A stretch of DNA of 64,000 nt. Source: Oncomelania hupensis (taxonomy: Eukaryota; Mollusca; Gastropoda; Littorinimorpha; Pomatiopsidae). The notes under the pieces are model-generated. The model had not been told where the DNA came from and made no database searches. It was given only the letters and a program-made list of their open reading frames with translations. Every line of letters begins with the position of its first letter. Positions within the stretch are counted from its first letter, which is position 1. This document shows positions 40,410 through 53,300 of the stretch, piece by piece. The translations under genes and the position numbers were made by a program. The stretch is from positions 35,926,237-35,990,236 of the forward strand of contig CM072519.1 in the NCBI GenBank assembly GCA_036898135.1. Direction: 5' to 3'.

Positions 40410-42122
40410 ATCTCCGCTTCCTCCCGTAGGTCTCCCCACCCGTCACACCCACTCAACCACACAAATCACCCACCACCCACCCCACCAATGAATCTCCTCC
40501 GGTAATCTTCAGATGGAAAGTCAGGAGAGTCATTTATAGTTCCCATCTTTTCATAGATGGTTATCACCTTTTATTTCTTAAGCTCTTCAAGATGCATACG
40601 TTATCTTCACCTTGGATTATAAAGGCTCTGTGGGTCCCACACTTTAAAAATCAAAACAAACTAATTCTGCTCTATGGTTTAAATTTACGTCCGATTTATT
40701 CTATTCTATTCTGTTCTATCCTATCATTTTCTATTGTTTAATTTTACGTTCGGGTTACACAATGGAAGATTAATAACGTGTTTAATTAAAGTTTGTTTTT
40801 CATCGCATGTTCTAGATCATGCATACCGACATGCTATCCACAAGTTCATTGCAGGTTCAAGATCCAAGAAGAGGACAGCTGTACTGATGTGGAAGCATGT
40901 GACAAGTGTTCTCTTAACAATATGATTTGCAGCGCAGAAATCAAAATATTCTTGAAATATATTTAAATCATAAATAGATTAATTAATTAATGTTTTCATT
41001 ATAAATTATTATAGTAAATAAAACCAACTAATTACAAAAACAATTATGCGAATGCTTGGAAAGAAAGAGAGAGAAGAAGAAGAAAATTGAAAACAATAAT
41101 ATATAAAAATGTGAATGAATGAATAAACCAACAGAAAATATTGAAACAAACCACAACCCACAAGACAAAATTAACCTTGCTTTGTTTCCTTGAACAAAGC
41201 CCCAGCAACATGGAAGATAATAAGATAACACAAGACGATATCGCTCTTATCTACTGTGTTTGAAACCATCGTTCGTTCATAACCGAAAATAAAAAGGTTC
41301 CTACACACCATCTCCAAACTTCGATTTCCGATCACAATTATCATCATCGTCGTCATCGCCTACAACTGATGCCTGAAAGCCTGCCAGTGGGACAAGTAAT
41401 AGTCTATGCTCCTAAATACTAACTTGCAGAAGTTTTGTTTTTTCTAACATCTCTACCTTTTTGGAATGATTTAAAAGTTTCTTTTAAAAAAGGCATTCAA
41501 CTACCACTATCCGGTTTTATAACTTCTTTTTCTTGTTTCTTCAAACGTTTTTCCCCCTTGTTTCTTTTAACTTATTGTTTATCACAATCAAGGCTACTAT
41601 TGACTTTTTAAAAATATGTATTTGTTTTATTTGTTTATTTTAAATATTAAAAAAAATTATTTTAAACATTTTGTCTAGTTTATTTATTATTCTTATCTTT
41701 TATGCATTTCGCAAATCTTACATTTTGAAGAAACTGCCACATCAAGTAGAATGCGATAGCAAAAAAAAAGTGGATCCTCGGTCGCGCAGCAGTAGTTAAC
41801 TCACAGCCATGTGTATTATACTGTATTTAGGAAGGGTGGGATCAAAACTGCATCTTTTGGCGAAACGAATCGGCCGCTAAAATGGTTTACTCTCAAACCG
41901 CGTAAGAAGGAACATGTAATCTTTCCTTAAATTGAAACGATATAGGCTTATCATAGGTAAAAGTTCCGGGTATAATAAAATAGGCCTATATCAATGTCCC
42001 AGTTACAGGACTGTAGTTTTCGACTTATTGTACGCCGTTTGGGAATAAATCGTTTGAGTGGCCGAATCGTTTCTCCAAAGACGCAGTCTTATTCCACTCT
42101 ATGATACATGGGTTGCATGAAG
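40410..42122. other. AT-rich intergenic DNA, no gene seen
   Basis: No supported gene or RNA. A few short open frames only. Confidence 0.5.
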
Positions 42123-42245
42123 ACCTAAGGCTCTGATTGGGGCGATGACCTAGCAAGGGATCTCATGGGTGTCGTTGCTCTAGGGATGCTTAAGCTTAGC
42201 CACCCAGCCTCAGCTACTCAGATCATAGTGTACAAACAAATCAAA
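42123..42245 (+). repeat. About 120-bp dispersed repeat, partner of 47345-47465 (inverted)
   Basis: It shares CTAAGGCTCTGATTGGGGCG, ATGACCTAGCAAGG and CTCATGGGTGT with the inverse of the other copy. Confidence 0.8.
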
Positions 42246-42396
42246 AACAACTAACTAGTGCTATCGAGGCCCAGACACGAACCACTTCTTATTGTGGTAG
42301 TAGTATAAAAATCACGGAATCAGAGGAGGAATAACGAAGCTTAACGTCCTATTGCGTGAGCGTTAAGGACGAATCACCACGTCGCCGCCTTGACAA

Positions 42397-42400
42397 CCAC

Positions 42401-42469
<69 letters not shown>
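42397..42469. repeat. Microsatellite (ATC)n
   Basis: About 24 units. Confidence 0.98.
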
Positions 42470-42805
42470 ATCAAAAACTTGTTCATTATTTCCCCTTATA
42501 TAGGGAGTACGTCATTCTCTCTACAGTTAATATTGTCCGGTGACGGTGGTAGTAAAAGAGGTGACGATGTGTCCTTTCCAATTCTATATTATATAATTAT
42601 TTTAATATTAAATAATCATATCATTTTTAAATATATTTTATATTTTATATTATAATGGTAGCTCATATGGTTTATTTCAACATCACTTACAATGTTTTTG
42701 TCGCTATTATTCTTTAAACTATTTATTGTTTTGCTTTATTTATAGATAGTTCGTAATGATTCTAGCATTCGAGCCATTTAATAGAAAGGAGCAGTTTATA
42801 TTTCA

Positions 42806-43349
42806 CTAGTGGTTTTTGTACCCTGGCAATACACATGATGCTGTTTAAAATGTAGACAGAGAGAACTTTTGTCTGCGAGTTTTATTTGGACGATGATACC
42901 TCCCCATATCCCCCTTGATACCTCACCATACCACCCCCCCCCCCTGATATCTCCTCGTCCCCCCCCATGATGCCTCATCATACCCCCTTGACACCTCCCC
43001 AAACCCACTTGATACCTCCCCAAACCCCCTTGATACCTTCCATACCCCCTTGGTTCCTAACTGTACCCTCCTTGATACTTCCCCGTTGATCGTTTCGCAG
43101 GTATGGATGAAAGGAATCGAATGAATGAATGAAAAACGATGCTTAACGTCCTATTGCATGAGCGTTAAGGACAATAAAATTGGGCTAAAAAGCCCTCATC
43201 ATACATATTTACCAGACCATTTGGTCTGGACCATCACCATACCCCCTTATATATACCCGTATCCCCGTTATGCCTACCCATGCCCCTTTGCCCCTTTAAA
43301 CCTACCCGTAGCCCACTTTTACCTACACGTACCACCCCATCCCGATCCT

Positions 43350-43426
<77 letters not shown>

Positions 43427-43496
43427 TTGAATATAGAATAATACAAATAAAAATCAGAAAAAACACCAAGGTTTTAAAATAAAATTTGATATAAGA
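42806..43496 (-). mobile_element. Helitron-like element, copy 3
   Basis: The CTAG end is at 42806-42809 after a flanking A, and the TC end is near 43496 before a T, as in copies 1 and 2. The terminal hairpin has lost its second arm by a small deletion. It shares the minisatellite and AAT array (about 43352-43425). It lacks the 68-bp LINE-tail insertion and instead has another insertion at the same place containing AACGTCCTATTGCATGAGCG. Confidence 0.6.
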
Positions 43497-43534
43497 TATT
43501 ATAATTGTTATTATAATAATAATTATTATTATTA

Positions 43535-43544
43535 TTAGTTTATA

Positions 43545-43614
<70 letters not shown>

Positions 43615-43735
43615 TTGAATATAGAATAATACAAATAGAAATAATAAAAACACCAAGGTTTTAAAAGAAAATTTGATATAAGATATCATAATAATTATAA
43701 TAATAATTTATTATTATTATTATTATTAGTTTATA

Positions 43736-43806
<71 letters not shown>
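43535..43806. repeat. AAT arrays and an extra Helitron-like 5' end segment
   Basis: AAT arrays (about 43535-43612 and 43735-43806) flank a second copy of the end segment (about 43613-43687, starting TTGAATATAGAATAATAC). This segment has no partner CTAG end. Confidence 0.85.
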
Positions 43807-43808
<2 letters not shown>

Positions 43809-43809
43809 T

Positions 43810-44367
<558 letters not shown>

Positions 44368-44369
44368 AG

Positions 44370-45373
44370 CATGTATATGTTTATTGGTAGTCTTTATGAC
44401 AATATTTATTACGATTATTTGAAATACACACATTATTTATTTACTTAAGCTGTAATTGCAGTACATGACAGTTATACATTTTCCATTCTTTTCATTCTTT
44501 TCATTTAGCTTACACCATTGTATCATTTCGTCGGTATTTTAATTTTTTTTAAATTTTGTATTGAGAGGCTTGATTGAGGATTCAACAGCGGGACATTGAT
44601 CAGCGTTACCTTGTCTACTTCTTCTTGTTCTTTGGTCCACCTCCTCGCTTTGCCCTCCCTTTCACCTGCTTTTACCTTTTTCGCTCCCCATAATTCCACC
44701 GTCTTTATGTTTTCCATTGCTTTATCAGTGCCATTCCTGCATTCCTCCCCGTAGACCTTTTCTTCCTTCATTATTCTTGTTTAAATTTTGTCTCTTCGCA
44801 CCTGTTCTCTGGAAGATCAAAGGACGCGGATTTTACCTGTGCAAACGCACAAGGTTTTTTTAAGAAGGAGGGCGGGGCTCTTCAGGAAAGAGTGGAGCGC
44901 GGGTTGGAGTTCTTGAAGAAGTCGTCCGTTTGCGGTGGGATGAAAAGCCAATAGTGCTGTGATTGTTTGTGAAACGCTGCAGTACAACTAACCTCAAGGA
45001 GATCAAAAATCTCCAAATTGTGCTTCAATAGGGATTGAGGGACTCAGGTTATTCTAAATATTAGAGCTTTTATGTCTTCAGTACGTCAATAGGCAGTTCA
45101 ACACACTCACATACACACACCCTCACACCTACACGCACACACACACATACACACAAACACAAATCTAGGCTTGGCTTCACCAACAAAGCGTGGAGGCTTA
45201 TGTTCGCCTCTTCACTAATCCATGCGGCTGGTCGCCAAGAGGGGAAGCAACCTCCACGTGCAAAACGTGAACATTTTACTCAGCGAGTTAAAATAGCCTT
45301 TCAGTTCTCACAGGGTCCAACTGCTTTGTCAGTCAGTGGCCGCATGGAGTACAGAACAGTGAATTGGTACAAA
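44370..45373. other. Intergenic DNA, no gene seen
   Basis: An 82-codon minus-strand frame (44771-44523) is Lys/Glu-rich and unsupported. A short AC-rich run lies at about 45110-45160. Confidence 0.45.
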
Positions 45374-45448
45374 TTGGATTATCTCGCATTGGATTATTTC
45401 ACATTGGATTATCTAACATTGGATTATTTCACACTGGATCATAAACAA
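45374..45448. repeat. 15-bp tandem repeat, five units
   Basis: Units of the type TTGGATTATYTCACA. The period is a multiple of three, so it reads as LDY(L/F)T repeats in one frame, but there is no gene context. Confidence 0.9.
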
Positions 45449-45539
45449 ACCATGCAGGTATGAATGAATGAATAAATGAATGGGAATTTATCAAACGCAT
45501 AACCATTTCCACACACAGGTAACACAACCCATTCACTTT

Positions 45540-46100
45540 TCCCCCCGTTGGGGTGCCGGGGGTTTCAGTATAAATAGTATCCCCACTTTCTGTAAATTTA
45601 GTGCTTTAAATTCCCACTGCCGCTGTCTTTCTCATTTGCTCTTTCTCATTCCTGCTCTGTTCTTTCAATCTGCTATATTATCTTCTTCTTCGCTAGACCA
45701 GTCGTCTACCTTTTTTTCTTGAAAACTCTTCCGGGACAAGACTCCTTATTTGTGTATGAGGTCTGTTGGATCAGCTTGGGAATATTGGACGCTTTCTGCC
45801 AGGTGGTCACTAGGGCTTCCTATGGCGTTATTGTTTAGCAATGTGGGCATTTTATATGTATGTGTTATGTTGATAATTTATAATGTTTGTATTCTATTTT
45901 GTTGTTGTAAACGGGGGTTCGAGAAAATTAGAGTACAGCCTCAGCGTCTCCTGCGTAGGATGTCTTTATTGTAAAGTGACTGGCTGGTGGAGAGCTTTTA
46001 ATGTTACCCCTAGGGTTGTTTCAGCAGATCTTTTATGCGGATCGGGGGTGGTCCGGTCCTGATTTGGCTCGGAAGAGTCCGCTGGACCTAAAGCAATAAT
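45540..46100 (+). repeat. Dispersed repeat family K, copy 3
   Basis: It matches 14700-15280 along its length. On the minus strand it starts MPTLLNNNAIGSPSDHLAES and stops after IHK. Confidence 0.82.
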
Positions 46101-46381
46101 AATGTAATGTAATGTAATTAACTTTTCTTTGATTGTAGTAGCTGCAAAGTGTAATAAGTAAGAGTATTAGGAAGGAAGAATTTGAGGAAATTAACAGTAG
46201 AAATGCTTGCTGGGCAGAAATAAACTTTTGGTCATTAGACCTATGCAAGTACAGGACCTGGCACAACACAATGGTCTTTTTGTAAAGCCTTTTGCCCCTT
46301 TGTAATTATAACAATATTAATTTTAACCACTTTGATGATGAAATAATAGTAATAATAATAAAAACAACAAAGCAACAACAA

Positions 46382-46392
46382 CAGTAATAGTA

Positions 46393-46469
<77 letters not shown>
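46382..46469. repeat. Microsatellite (AAT)n
   Basis: About 27 units, with AGT variants at the left end. Confidence 0.98.
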
Positions 46470-46470
<1 letters not shown>

Positions 46471-46479
46471 TGGCAAGTC

Positions 46480-47344
46480 GAGTATTTAACACCATTTCAA
46501 CATTATGGAACACACCTAAACACCACCAAACAATGTAAAAACACGCATTAGCTCAAATCCATCAAAGTAGTACTGAGTAGAAATCATCTTTGGAGGACCA
46601 TATGATTCTCCTCAAATACTCCTGCAGGACCTAAGAGCTCGTGGCCATTATTTGTTGAACAGTTTAAAGCGTGGATCTCGTGGTCGGGGTCCTGTGATCA
46701 TCCTTAAAGTTTTATTAGTCTCTTTGTAAGCACCTTAAATATCTCTTCTAGGGAGCAATTGACAGTGCTGCGCGAATTACATTTTTAATTCGATTTTCAT
46801 ACTTTTAGAACTTTTCTCGAAGGTTCGTTAGTCTTTCCACGTTGATTTTCCATCTGCAAGTTTAGAAGTTTGAATCGGCAGCTTTCATCTCGAAGTCAAC
46901 GAAATATTGCAGGACGCCTAAACCATCAACATTGTCACGCTGTATGATTGGGTTTTAACTGTCCTTCTGCTTATAACTGGAAGTCACGTCAGTAAACAGG
47001 TAATTGTAGATCATAGGGTAATGTGTATACACAGTAAGTGTAATTTGTATACAACAAGGTTAAGTCTATACTTCTGTATAAGAACTTGTGTCAACGCCTC
47101 TGGCGGTGTTCCATCATTGAGAATTATCATCGCCTAGAGAGTGACTCGATTGGCAATGTTCCGTGAATTAAAATGTTTTGATTCGATTTTCCTTTATGCC
47201 ATTAAGACAGGTGTTTCAGGGCTTTGATCATGAGGTAGGCAAACTAGGAGCTGACCCACTTTACTTTTCATGGATGACTCAATGTTGACTGTTCTCCTCT
47301 GTTTGGCTTAGATTCATTTATAAACAATTAATTGTTGTTCTTGT
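46480..47344. other. Intergenic DNA, no gene seen
   Basis: No supported frame or RNA. Confidence 0.5.
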
Positions 47345-47465
47345 GTTGTTTGTACACTACGATCTGCATTTCTGAGGCTGGCTGGCTAGGCTTAAACATC
47401 CCTAGAGCTACTACACCCATGAGATTCCTTGCTAGGTCATCGCCCCAATCAGAGCCTTAGGCCTG
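47345..47465 (-). repeat. About 120-bp dispersed repeat, inverted partner of 42123-42245
   Basis: The inverse matches 42123-42245, including the ends next to TTTGTACACTA. Confidence 0.8.
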
Positions 47466-48350
47466 CACGCCTGTACATTTATTTGTATCCACTGAGAATT
47501 CAGTCACAAAGTCTACGTATCAAACAGTTCCAATTATTTGACCAGTCTAGACGGCAGTCACTGTTCAATAGTAGATATCTGTACGCCCAATGTCGATTTT
47601 TAAAATATTTCTGCGTGCATAACTTTCCACTGGTCTTTACCCACATCTTAGCCCCTTTTTATATTCTCAGCTTTGTCAAAGTCGGTCCCTTTAACGCACA
47701 CCTAGGTCTAGGTTCGCTGCACAGGCGCCCGTATTGGGGATGTGAGCGGAGTGGAGTGCTTTCTGCATACTGTATTCTAGTTAGCAGAGAAAGTGGCGCT
47801 GTTCAGAGAGAAACGGGCTCCCGTGGTTTGCTGAGACTCTAGTAGTCAGCCATGCACTTGGTCTCCGCGCAGACTGGAAGGGATTGTGTTTATGAAAGCG
47901 ATGGTCTGGGGTGGTAAGGGAGATATGTCACCTTGTAACGAAAAGGACGCATTGAAATTATTCGAACAACATAAAATAAGACAAGATAAGATGCGATTTG
48001 TTTTAATTCGCTTAAAATGTTATACGAAGAAACAAAAATATCTTGCGCCTTTGGGAATAATGTGAAAACAATAAAAACAAGCGTATCCATTCACTCACAT
48101 TCCACAAAGCACTCAACACACGACACCAAAATACCGTCGCAAGATAAAAACAACAACAACAAGAAATAAACAGACTGCCAGCAAACACGCACACTTCTAA
48201 TGCTAAAGCCCTACAGTGAACAGAAACGCAGTATGTGGTTCAAAACAATACAATGGCAGTGCAGCGCTGGATAGTAACAACGATCTCATAACACCAAGCG
48301 ACAAAGAATAAAACATATTCCCTACTTGATGCAAAATACAACGGGAAAAA
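47466..48350. other. Intergenic DNA, no gene seen
   Basis: A 137-codon plus frame (47429-47842) shows no domain and overlaps the repeat. It is judged spurious. Confidence 0.45.

Positions 48351-48352
<2 letters not shown>

Positions 48353-48395
<43 letters not shown>
48353..48395. repeat. Microsatellite (TC)n
   Basis: About 21 units. Confidence 0.98.
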
Positions 48396-48399
<4 letters not shown>

Positions 48400-48630
48400 G
48401 AAACCAACGACACAATCTCGCACGCATTTCACGTGCACAACTAGATGGAGTTGTAACAGTACAATTATTTGAGTGAGATCGACCCCGAGGGATAGAAAGT
48501 TATCTTAGCAATCAGCTGAGAAAAACAAACTATCGTGACAGAAGTAGTAATACACCAGGATTGCTTGGATACTATTACTGGATTTTCCTTTCATTGAGGG
48601 ACGAGGATAACTGTCACAGAACGGAGGATT

Positions 48631-48651
48631 ATGCTATTGTTTCTTTTCCTG
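48631..48651 (+). CDS. Speculative signal-peptide first exon (7 codons)
   Basis: ATG opens MLLFLFL and is followed at once by the donor GTAAGA. A short hydrophobic first exon with a phase-0 donor is a common start for secreted proteins. No downstream exon was recognised, so this is a weak candidate. Confidence 0.15.
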
Positions 48652-48659
48652 GTAAGAAA

Positions 48660-49985
48660 GTTTTCTTCATTGATGAATTCTTATAGTGACCGTGCTATAG
48701 TTGTGGCTGGGCCTACAAGCAGGTGAAGAAAGAGGGATGGTGTTTGGGTGATGGTGGTACAGGAGATAATTTGTAAACAAATAGGCCTACAGACTTGCCG
48801 AAGGCAGGTTGAATAGAAGAATGATTCGGTTAACCAACTCTATTCCTGGTTTGGTGCATATTATTCATGTGTTACACATACGCACACTCGCACACACTCA
48901 CACATATGCGCACTAAGACAGGCTTTCTAAAATGCTCAAAGCGCATAGAACAAGATCAGTAAACGTCATTAGTACTTTGTGTTCATGCATGCACCATTTA
49001 TGCATACATTCGCGCGCGCATACACACGTCACATGCCTAAATAACACCATATCCAGAATAGTGATTTGGGAATTGTGGCGCTGCATGAAATAACCTCGCG
49101 AAAGTCACCAGCAGCTATTCCAAGCTACAGTTAAACTAAGTCAACATTGGTAACAACTGTCAATTGGAGAAAAAACAACAACAACAAAAAAGCTTTCCCG
49201 CTTCCTTTCACCTTTCTTTATTATATTTCAAAATCAATTGTCTAAGAAACATTTATGAGTTTGTTTATTTAATCCATTTTAACATGGGTGTGGCTACAGT
49301 TTGAAAGGTAAATGTAAATTTTATGTCTACCAGGATAAAACTAGTTCCCAGACTAAAATACATTCTCGCATAATACTTGTAGTTGCATTATAGTATCAAC
49401 ACAGGACCTGTAGTTTAATTACATGTAAATGTTTAAACCAATTTATCTCCACGTTCAGCTCCATTACTTTCAAATTCTAGGGAATTCTTTACATGTAGTA
49501 CAACTGGTTATGAATATAGAATATAGGAATATTATTCATACTACAAAAAGGTTGAGCGTTTTTGTTTGTTTGTTTGTTTGTTTGTCTGCTTTGGGGGATG
49601 GGGAATTGTCTTTATTGTGGAGGGTTGGTTAGGGAGGATGAGGTGGTGTAGGGGATATTGAGAGGGCGGGCTAATGGTAAAATTACCTGAACATTGACCA
49701 GTGACAAAGTGCTGCTAATATTCATTTTGCCTCGGACCTCAACTTGGATGTTGCTGTTTGTTTTGTTAACCTCATATAAATTTTGCTGGCAGTCGTCCAG
49801 CTGAAGTCCTCGAGGTTTTTTTTCTATACGGGCTTTGATAATCTCTTTTACAAGAATACGCGAATGACATTCATTATTAATGTTATTGTAGTTGTTGTTG
49901 TTTTTGTTGTTGTTGTTATTATTATTTTTCAAAAATTCAAAATGTGTATTATTTTGTCCAAATTATTATTATTGTTAATAATAAT
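48660..49985. other. Intergenic DNA, no gene seen
   Basis: Only short unsupported frames. Small GTT/TTTG runs occur at about 49562-49583 and 49890-49920. Confidence 0.5.
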
Positions 49986-49987
49986 TA

Positions 49988-49988
<1 letters not shown>

Positions 49989-50044
<56 letters not shown>

Positions 50045-50056
50045 TAATAATAATAA

Positions 50057-50132
<76 letters not shown>
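49989..50132. repeat. Inverted pair of microsatellites (AAT)n and (ATT)n
   Basis: About 20 AAT units, a short linker, then about 24 ATT units. The halves are complementary and can form a long hairpin. Confidence 0.97.
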
Positions 50133-50133
<1 letters not shown>

Positions 50134-50576
50134 GAGCGTTGTGAAGTTTGTCCTTCATCACTTTCTTGTATTCTTTTTTAGGGAAATAGAATTCTTAAAA
50201 TCACCCCCCTTCCTTCTGTCTTTTTTATGTTTGAAAGTGTTTCATGAATATTTTGTCTCACTAATTTTTTTTAACCTGTTAGTCTGGAACAAGGCTAAAA
50301 TAAAGGCAAAAATAGAATGTTAAAAAGTCCACAAAGGTCTGAGTTTTAGGAAACGTAAAACGGTATGTATAATATTTAGAAAACACTAGCAGTTATTACC
50401 CGTCCAAATAAATTTTTGATGACCCAATTGCTGGGCCTGATGTTATATGCCCGTTTCAAAAATTTTCCTGGAAGTGACTTTTTTGTGCATTCTGCAGCAT
50501 TTTGTCATTTTATGTTTGTTTTTAATCTGAAGAAGAGCAAAGCACGAAAATTCATTTGTCTTGTATTGTTGTATAA
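50133..50576. other. AT-rich DNA, no gene seen
   Basis: Flank of the piggyBac element. Nothing supported. Confidence 0.5.
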
Positions 50577-50580
50577 TTAA

Positions 50581-53296
50581 CCCTTTCCCCACCGGCTGGG
50601 TGTAACACACCCATTTCCACCATTCATTTTAACGTTACTCTGAAACATGTAAGATTTAACACACAAGACTTCATGTAATCTTCAAATTTGTTTTATTGAA
50701 TACTTTGACAATGTGACATGTTTTTGTTTTTTATAGTTTGAGAAAAAATAAACATTTTAAAAAAATTACCCGGTGTCTACTGGGTGGGTGTTTCACACCC
50801 GTACACTTTTTCTATACAGCGCTACTGGCTGGGTGGATAACATCTGTACACCAAATGAAACAGAATGGCACAACAGTATTCAAACAGTTTATCTAACATC
50901 AAAACATTGATCCACATATGTAAAAGAGGAGTCAATCCATCATAGCAGTGAAATGAGGAAACAAAAAGTCATTCAGAACAGTTAGTGCACATCACCACTG
51001 TGTGGTCTTTGCAAATGTGACGGTCACACTTGGGGCAGCAGGTTTTTGTCTTTCTGTCTCTCTTTGCAGGACACAGAGAACAACGCTTTTGTTTTTTGGG
51101 CTCTGACTGTGAAGCTGCTTCTGGTTTGGACCTCTTCCTTTGATTCGTGGGGGTGGAAGTAGCGGCTGGCATTGAAGCTGTTTGGAGAAGAGTTTTCAAA
51201 ACACTGTCCATGTTCTGTTTGATTGGCAGGTTGAGAGTTGGTACTGCTGTGCGCCTTTGAATCTGCTGAATCACAAACTCTCGTGCAGCTGCTATGATGA
51301 ACAACTGCCGGTTGTCTTCATGCGACAACTTGTCTTCTGGTAGCTTTGCTTGCCAGATTACCCTGGCAGCAATGGTGCTGAGGTCAACCATGTTGAAAAA
51401 GATGACCAGTGGCCATCTCTTTGTTTTCCGCTTCACTGTGAAGGCATGGGCCATCTGGTCTAAGGCATCTACGCCTCCCTTTGTCTTGTTGTAGGCGAGG
51501 ACAATTTCAGGCTTGCCACTTGCCTCGCACCTTTCAGGAGCAGAGTGCATTGTGCTCAATAGTAGAACGTTCTTTGCTCTCTTGCTCTGATAGGACACCA
51601 GTGTCGTTTCCTTCCGGAACAGGAAAGCTGACTCTCCTATAGGTAGATTCTTTTTGGCTTGAAAGGTTTCCGGCAAAACTGGTTTGTTTCTTCTGATGGT
51701 CCCCACAAGGGCCAAGTTCTTCTTCACCAGTCGTTCCGCCAGATCAAGGTTGGTAAAGAAGTTGTCACACGTGACATTTCTCCCACTTCCTGTGAAGTCC
51801 TCTGTCAGCTTGAGAACTGTGTTGGTTCCAATGGCAACTTTGTTCTCTGTAACTGGACGGGGCCCAGTTTGCTCTCGCCCAAGGTATGGGAATCCCCTGA
51901 GTGGATATTTTGTTTCGCTGTCACATACCCAGAAGATTTTGATCCCATATTTATCTGGCTTACTTGGGATGTATTGGATGAATGGACATCGGCCACGGAA
52001 GGGTACAAGCTGCTCATCAACTGTAATGCTTTGGCCAGGGTGGTAGTGCCTGCTGAGGTTCAAAAGGAAGAGATCCCAGAGTTCACGTATGTGAGCAAAC
52101 TTGTCACGTTTTTGTCGTGGTGTCCTCGTTTCCTTGTCATCAAAGCGCAGATGGTTTAGCAGGTGACTGAACCTGTTTTTTGAGAAGGCTGCACGGAGCA
52201 ATGGGTTGCCTTCAACAAAGTTGAACAAGAGTTCCAAGCATATCTTGTTCTGGTGCATGCTTCCCGTGTGTAGCAAGCAGCCAATAAATGCTTTCATTTC
52301 GATGTCATCTGTCATCTTCCATTGGTCTCCCTTGCCCCTTTGTCCATCTTTGTTTGTAAAGTGGACAATCATCCGGATCATCTTATCATTGATGAACAAT
52401 GAGAAAGCGTCTCCAGGGGACGTCACATGATCCGTGTTGGGGATTCTGTTCTTAGGTATTTTCAGCAAGTTTTTAGCAGGAGTGCGAGCTTCTGGAAATG
52501 GTTTTGTGTTCCACTGTGTCACCTTGTCTTTCCCAAGAATGATCTTGTTAGGACCATCATCGGGATCCGTTGCCGCTATTGGTCTACAAACGGGTTCCTC
52601 CGTGTCTAAGCCATTACTCGAGTCAGATTCGTATGAATCGTCTGGGTCAGGTTCTGGTGGTACGTAGGTCTCATCCTCATCTGAGAGGTCTTGTTCGTCA
52701 CTCATCTCTGATTCATCACTGTCTTGTGTGCCTGCACCAAAAACCTGGAACAGGTTTCTGGACATCTTGACCACTGAAAAAAAAAAGAACAATAAATGTA
52801 CACCAGCTGGCATGTCGGAACATGATAAGCCTATTGACAAAGCACAATGCAAAATCTACCTAACTCTCATCAATTAAACTTCTTTCTGTTTAGACTATAT
52901 CTTCAACAAGAACAAGATTGAATTCACACAGCACAGCAAAACACACATACACACACACACAAACTGACACTAAGTCTTACCTGTCTGAAAACAGGAGGAC
53001 CATAAAACCAATTGTTCTTTCACAGGCTTGAGTTGAGTTCAGCTACAACAGCATGTGGCAGGAAGAAGTCTATAATAAAGGGAAGTCACTCTAAACAAAG
53101 GGAACACAAATGTAATAAAGGGAAGTCACTCTTGAAATGAAATGCCAAACCAAATTGGTTGCTTTGACAATGTAACTATACTAACTAGTATACGGGTGTA
53201 AACCACCCAGCCAGTATTTAATTTATATAAAAGTGTACGGGTGTGAACCACCCAGCTGATAGGGAAAGGGTGTAAAATATGCTGGTGGGGAAAGGG
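50581..53296 (-). mobile_element. Complete piggyBac DNA transposon
   Basis: 2,716 bp flanked by TTAA on both sides (50577-50580 and 53297-53300), the piggyBac target duplication. The terminal inverted repeats are the 13-bp CCCTTTCCCCACC at each end. Subterminal inverted repeats of the type GTACGGGTGTGAACCACCCAG occur near both ends. It carries one uninterrupted transposase frame on the minus strand. Ends, target site and gene are all intact, so it may be young. Confidence 0.95.
50969..52765 (-). CDS. piggyBac transposase, 598 residues, intact
   Basis: Cut-and-paste transposase of the piggyBac family (PGBD4-like). An acidic N-terminus (about residues 10-60) precedes the DDE domain. The catalytic aspartates are D250 (ITVDEQLVPFRGR), D334 (VTCDNFF) and D433 with D436 (KGGVDALDQM), at family spacing. 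The C-terminus has a Lys/Arg-rich stretch (about 543-560) and a Cys/His zinc finger (about 562-596: CSLC, CCPKC, CKDH, CTNC) that in this family binds the transposon ends. I chose the ATG at 52765 (MSRNLFQVFG). The frame is open to 52852, but the extra part crosses a TTTTTTCAG acceptor just before this ATG, suggesting a 5' UTR intron. No stop or frameshift is seen. Confidence 0.95.
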   Translation of the reverse strand: MSRNLFQVFGAGTQDSDESEMSDEQDLSDEDETYVPPEPDPDDSYESDSSNGLDTEEPVCRPIAATDPDDGPNKIILGKDKVTQWNTKPFPEARTPAKNLLKIPKNRIPNTDHVTSPGDAFSLFINDKMIRMIVHFTNKDGQRGKGDQWKMTDDIEMKAFIGCLLHTGSMHQNKICLELLFNFVEGNPLLRAAFSKNRFSHLLNHLRFDDKETRTPRQKRDKFAHIRELWDLFLLNLSRHYHPGQSITVDEQLVPFRGRCPFIQYIPSKPDKYGIKIFWVCDSETKYPLRGFPYLGREQTGPRPVTENKVAIGTNTVLKLTEDFTGSGRNVTCDNFFTNLDLAERLVKKNLALVGTIRRNKPVLPETFQAKKNLPIGESAFLFRKETTLVSYQSKRAKNVLLLSTMHSAPERCEASGKPEIVLAYNKTKGGVDALDQMAHAFTVKRKTKRWPLVIFFNMVDLSTIAARVIWQAKLPEDKLSHEDNRQLFIIAAAREFVIQQIQRRTAVPTLNLPIKQNMDSVLKTLLQTASMPAATSTPTNQRKRSKPEAASQSEPKKQKRCSLCPAKRDRKTKTCCPKCDRHICKDHTVVMCTNCSE

Positions 53297-53300
53297 TTAA

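Noticed and set aside
42806..43496. Independent Helitron proof from copy 3
   Set aside because: Its terminal hairpin is broken by a deletion and a different insertion obscures the middle, so it supports the boundaries only weakly.
44523..44771. 82-codon Lys/Glu-rich minus frame
   Set aside because: Short, low-information composition, no context or homologue recognised.
47429..47842. 137-codon plus frame
   Set aside because: It overlaps a dispersed repeat at its start and has no recognisable domain or splice context.
52766..52852. N-terminal extension of the piggyBac transposase
   Set aside because: It crosses a poly-pyrimidine tract and CAG acceptor just before the MSRN start; family proteins start with an acidic N-terminus as in the chosen start.
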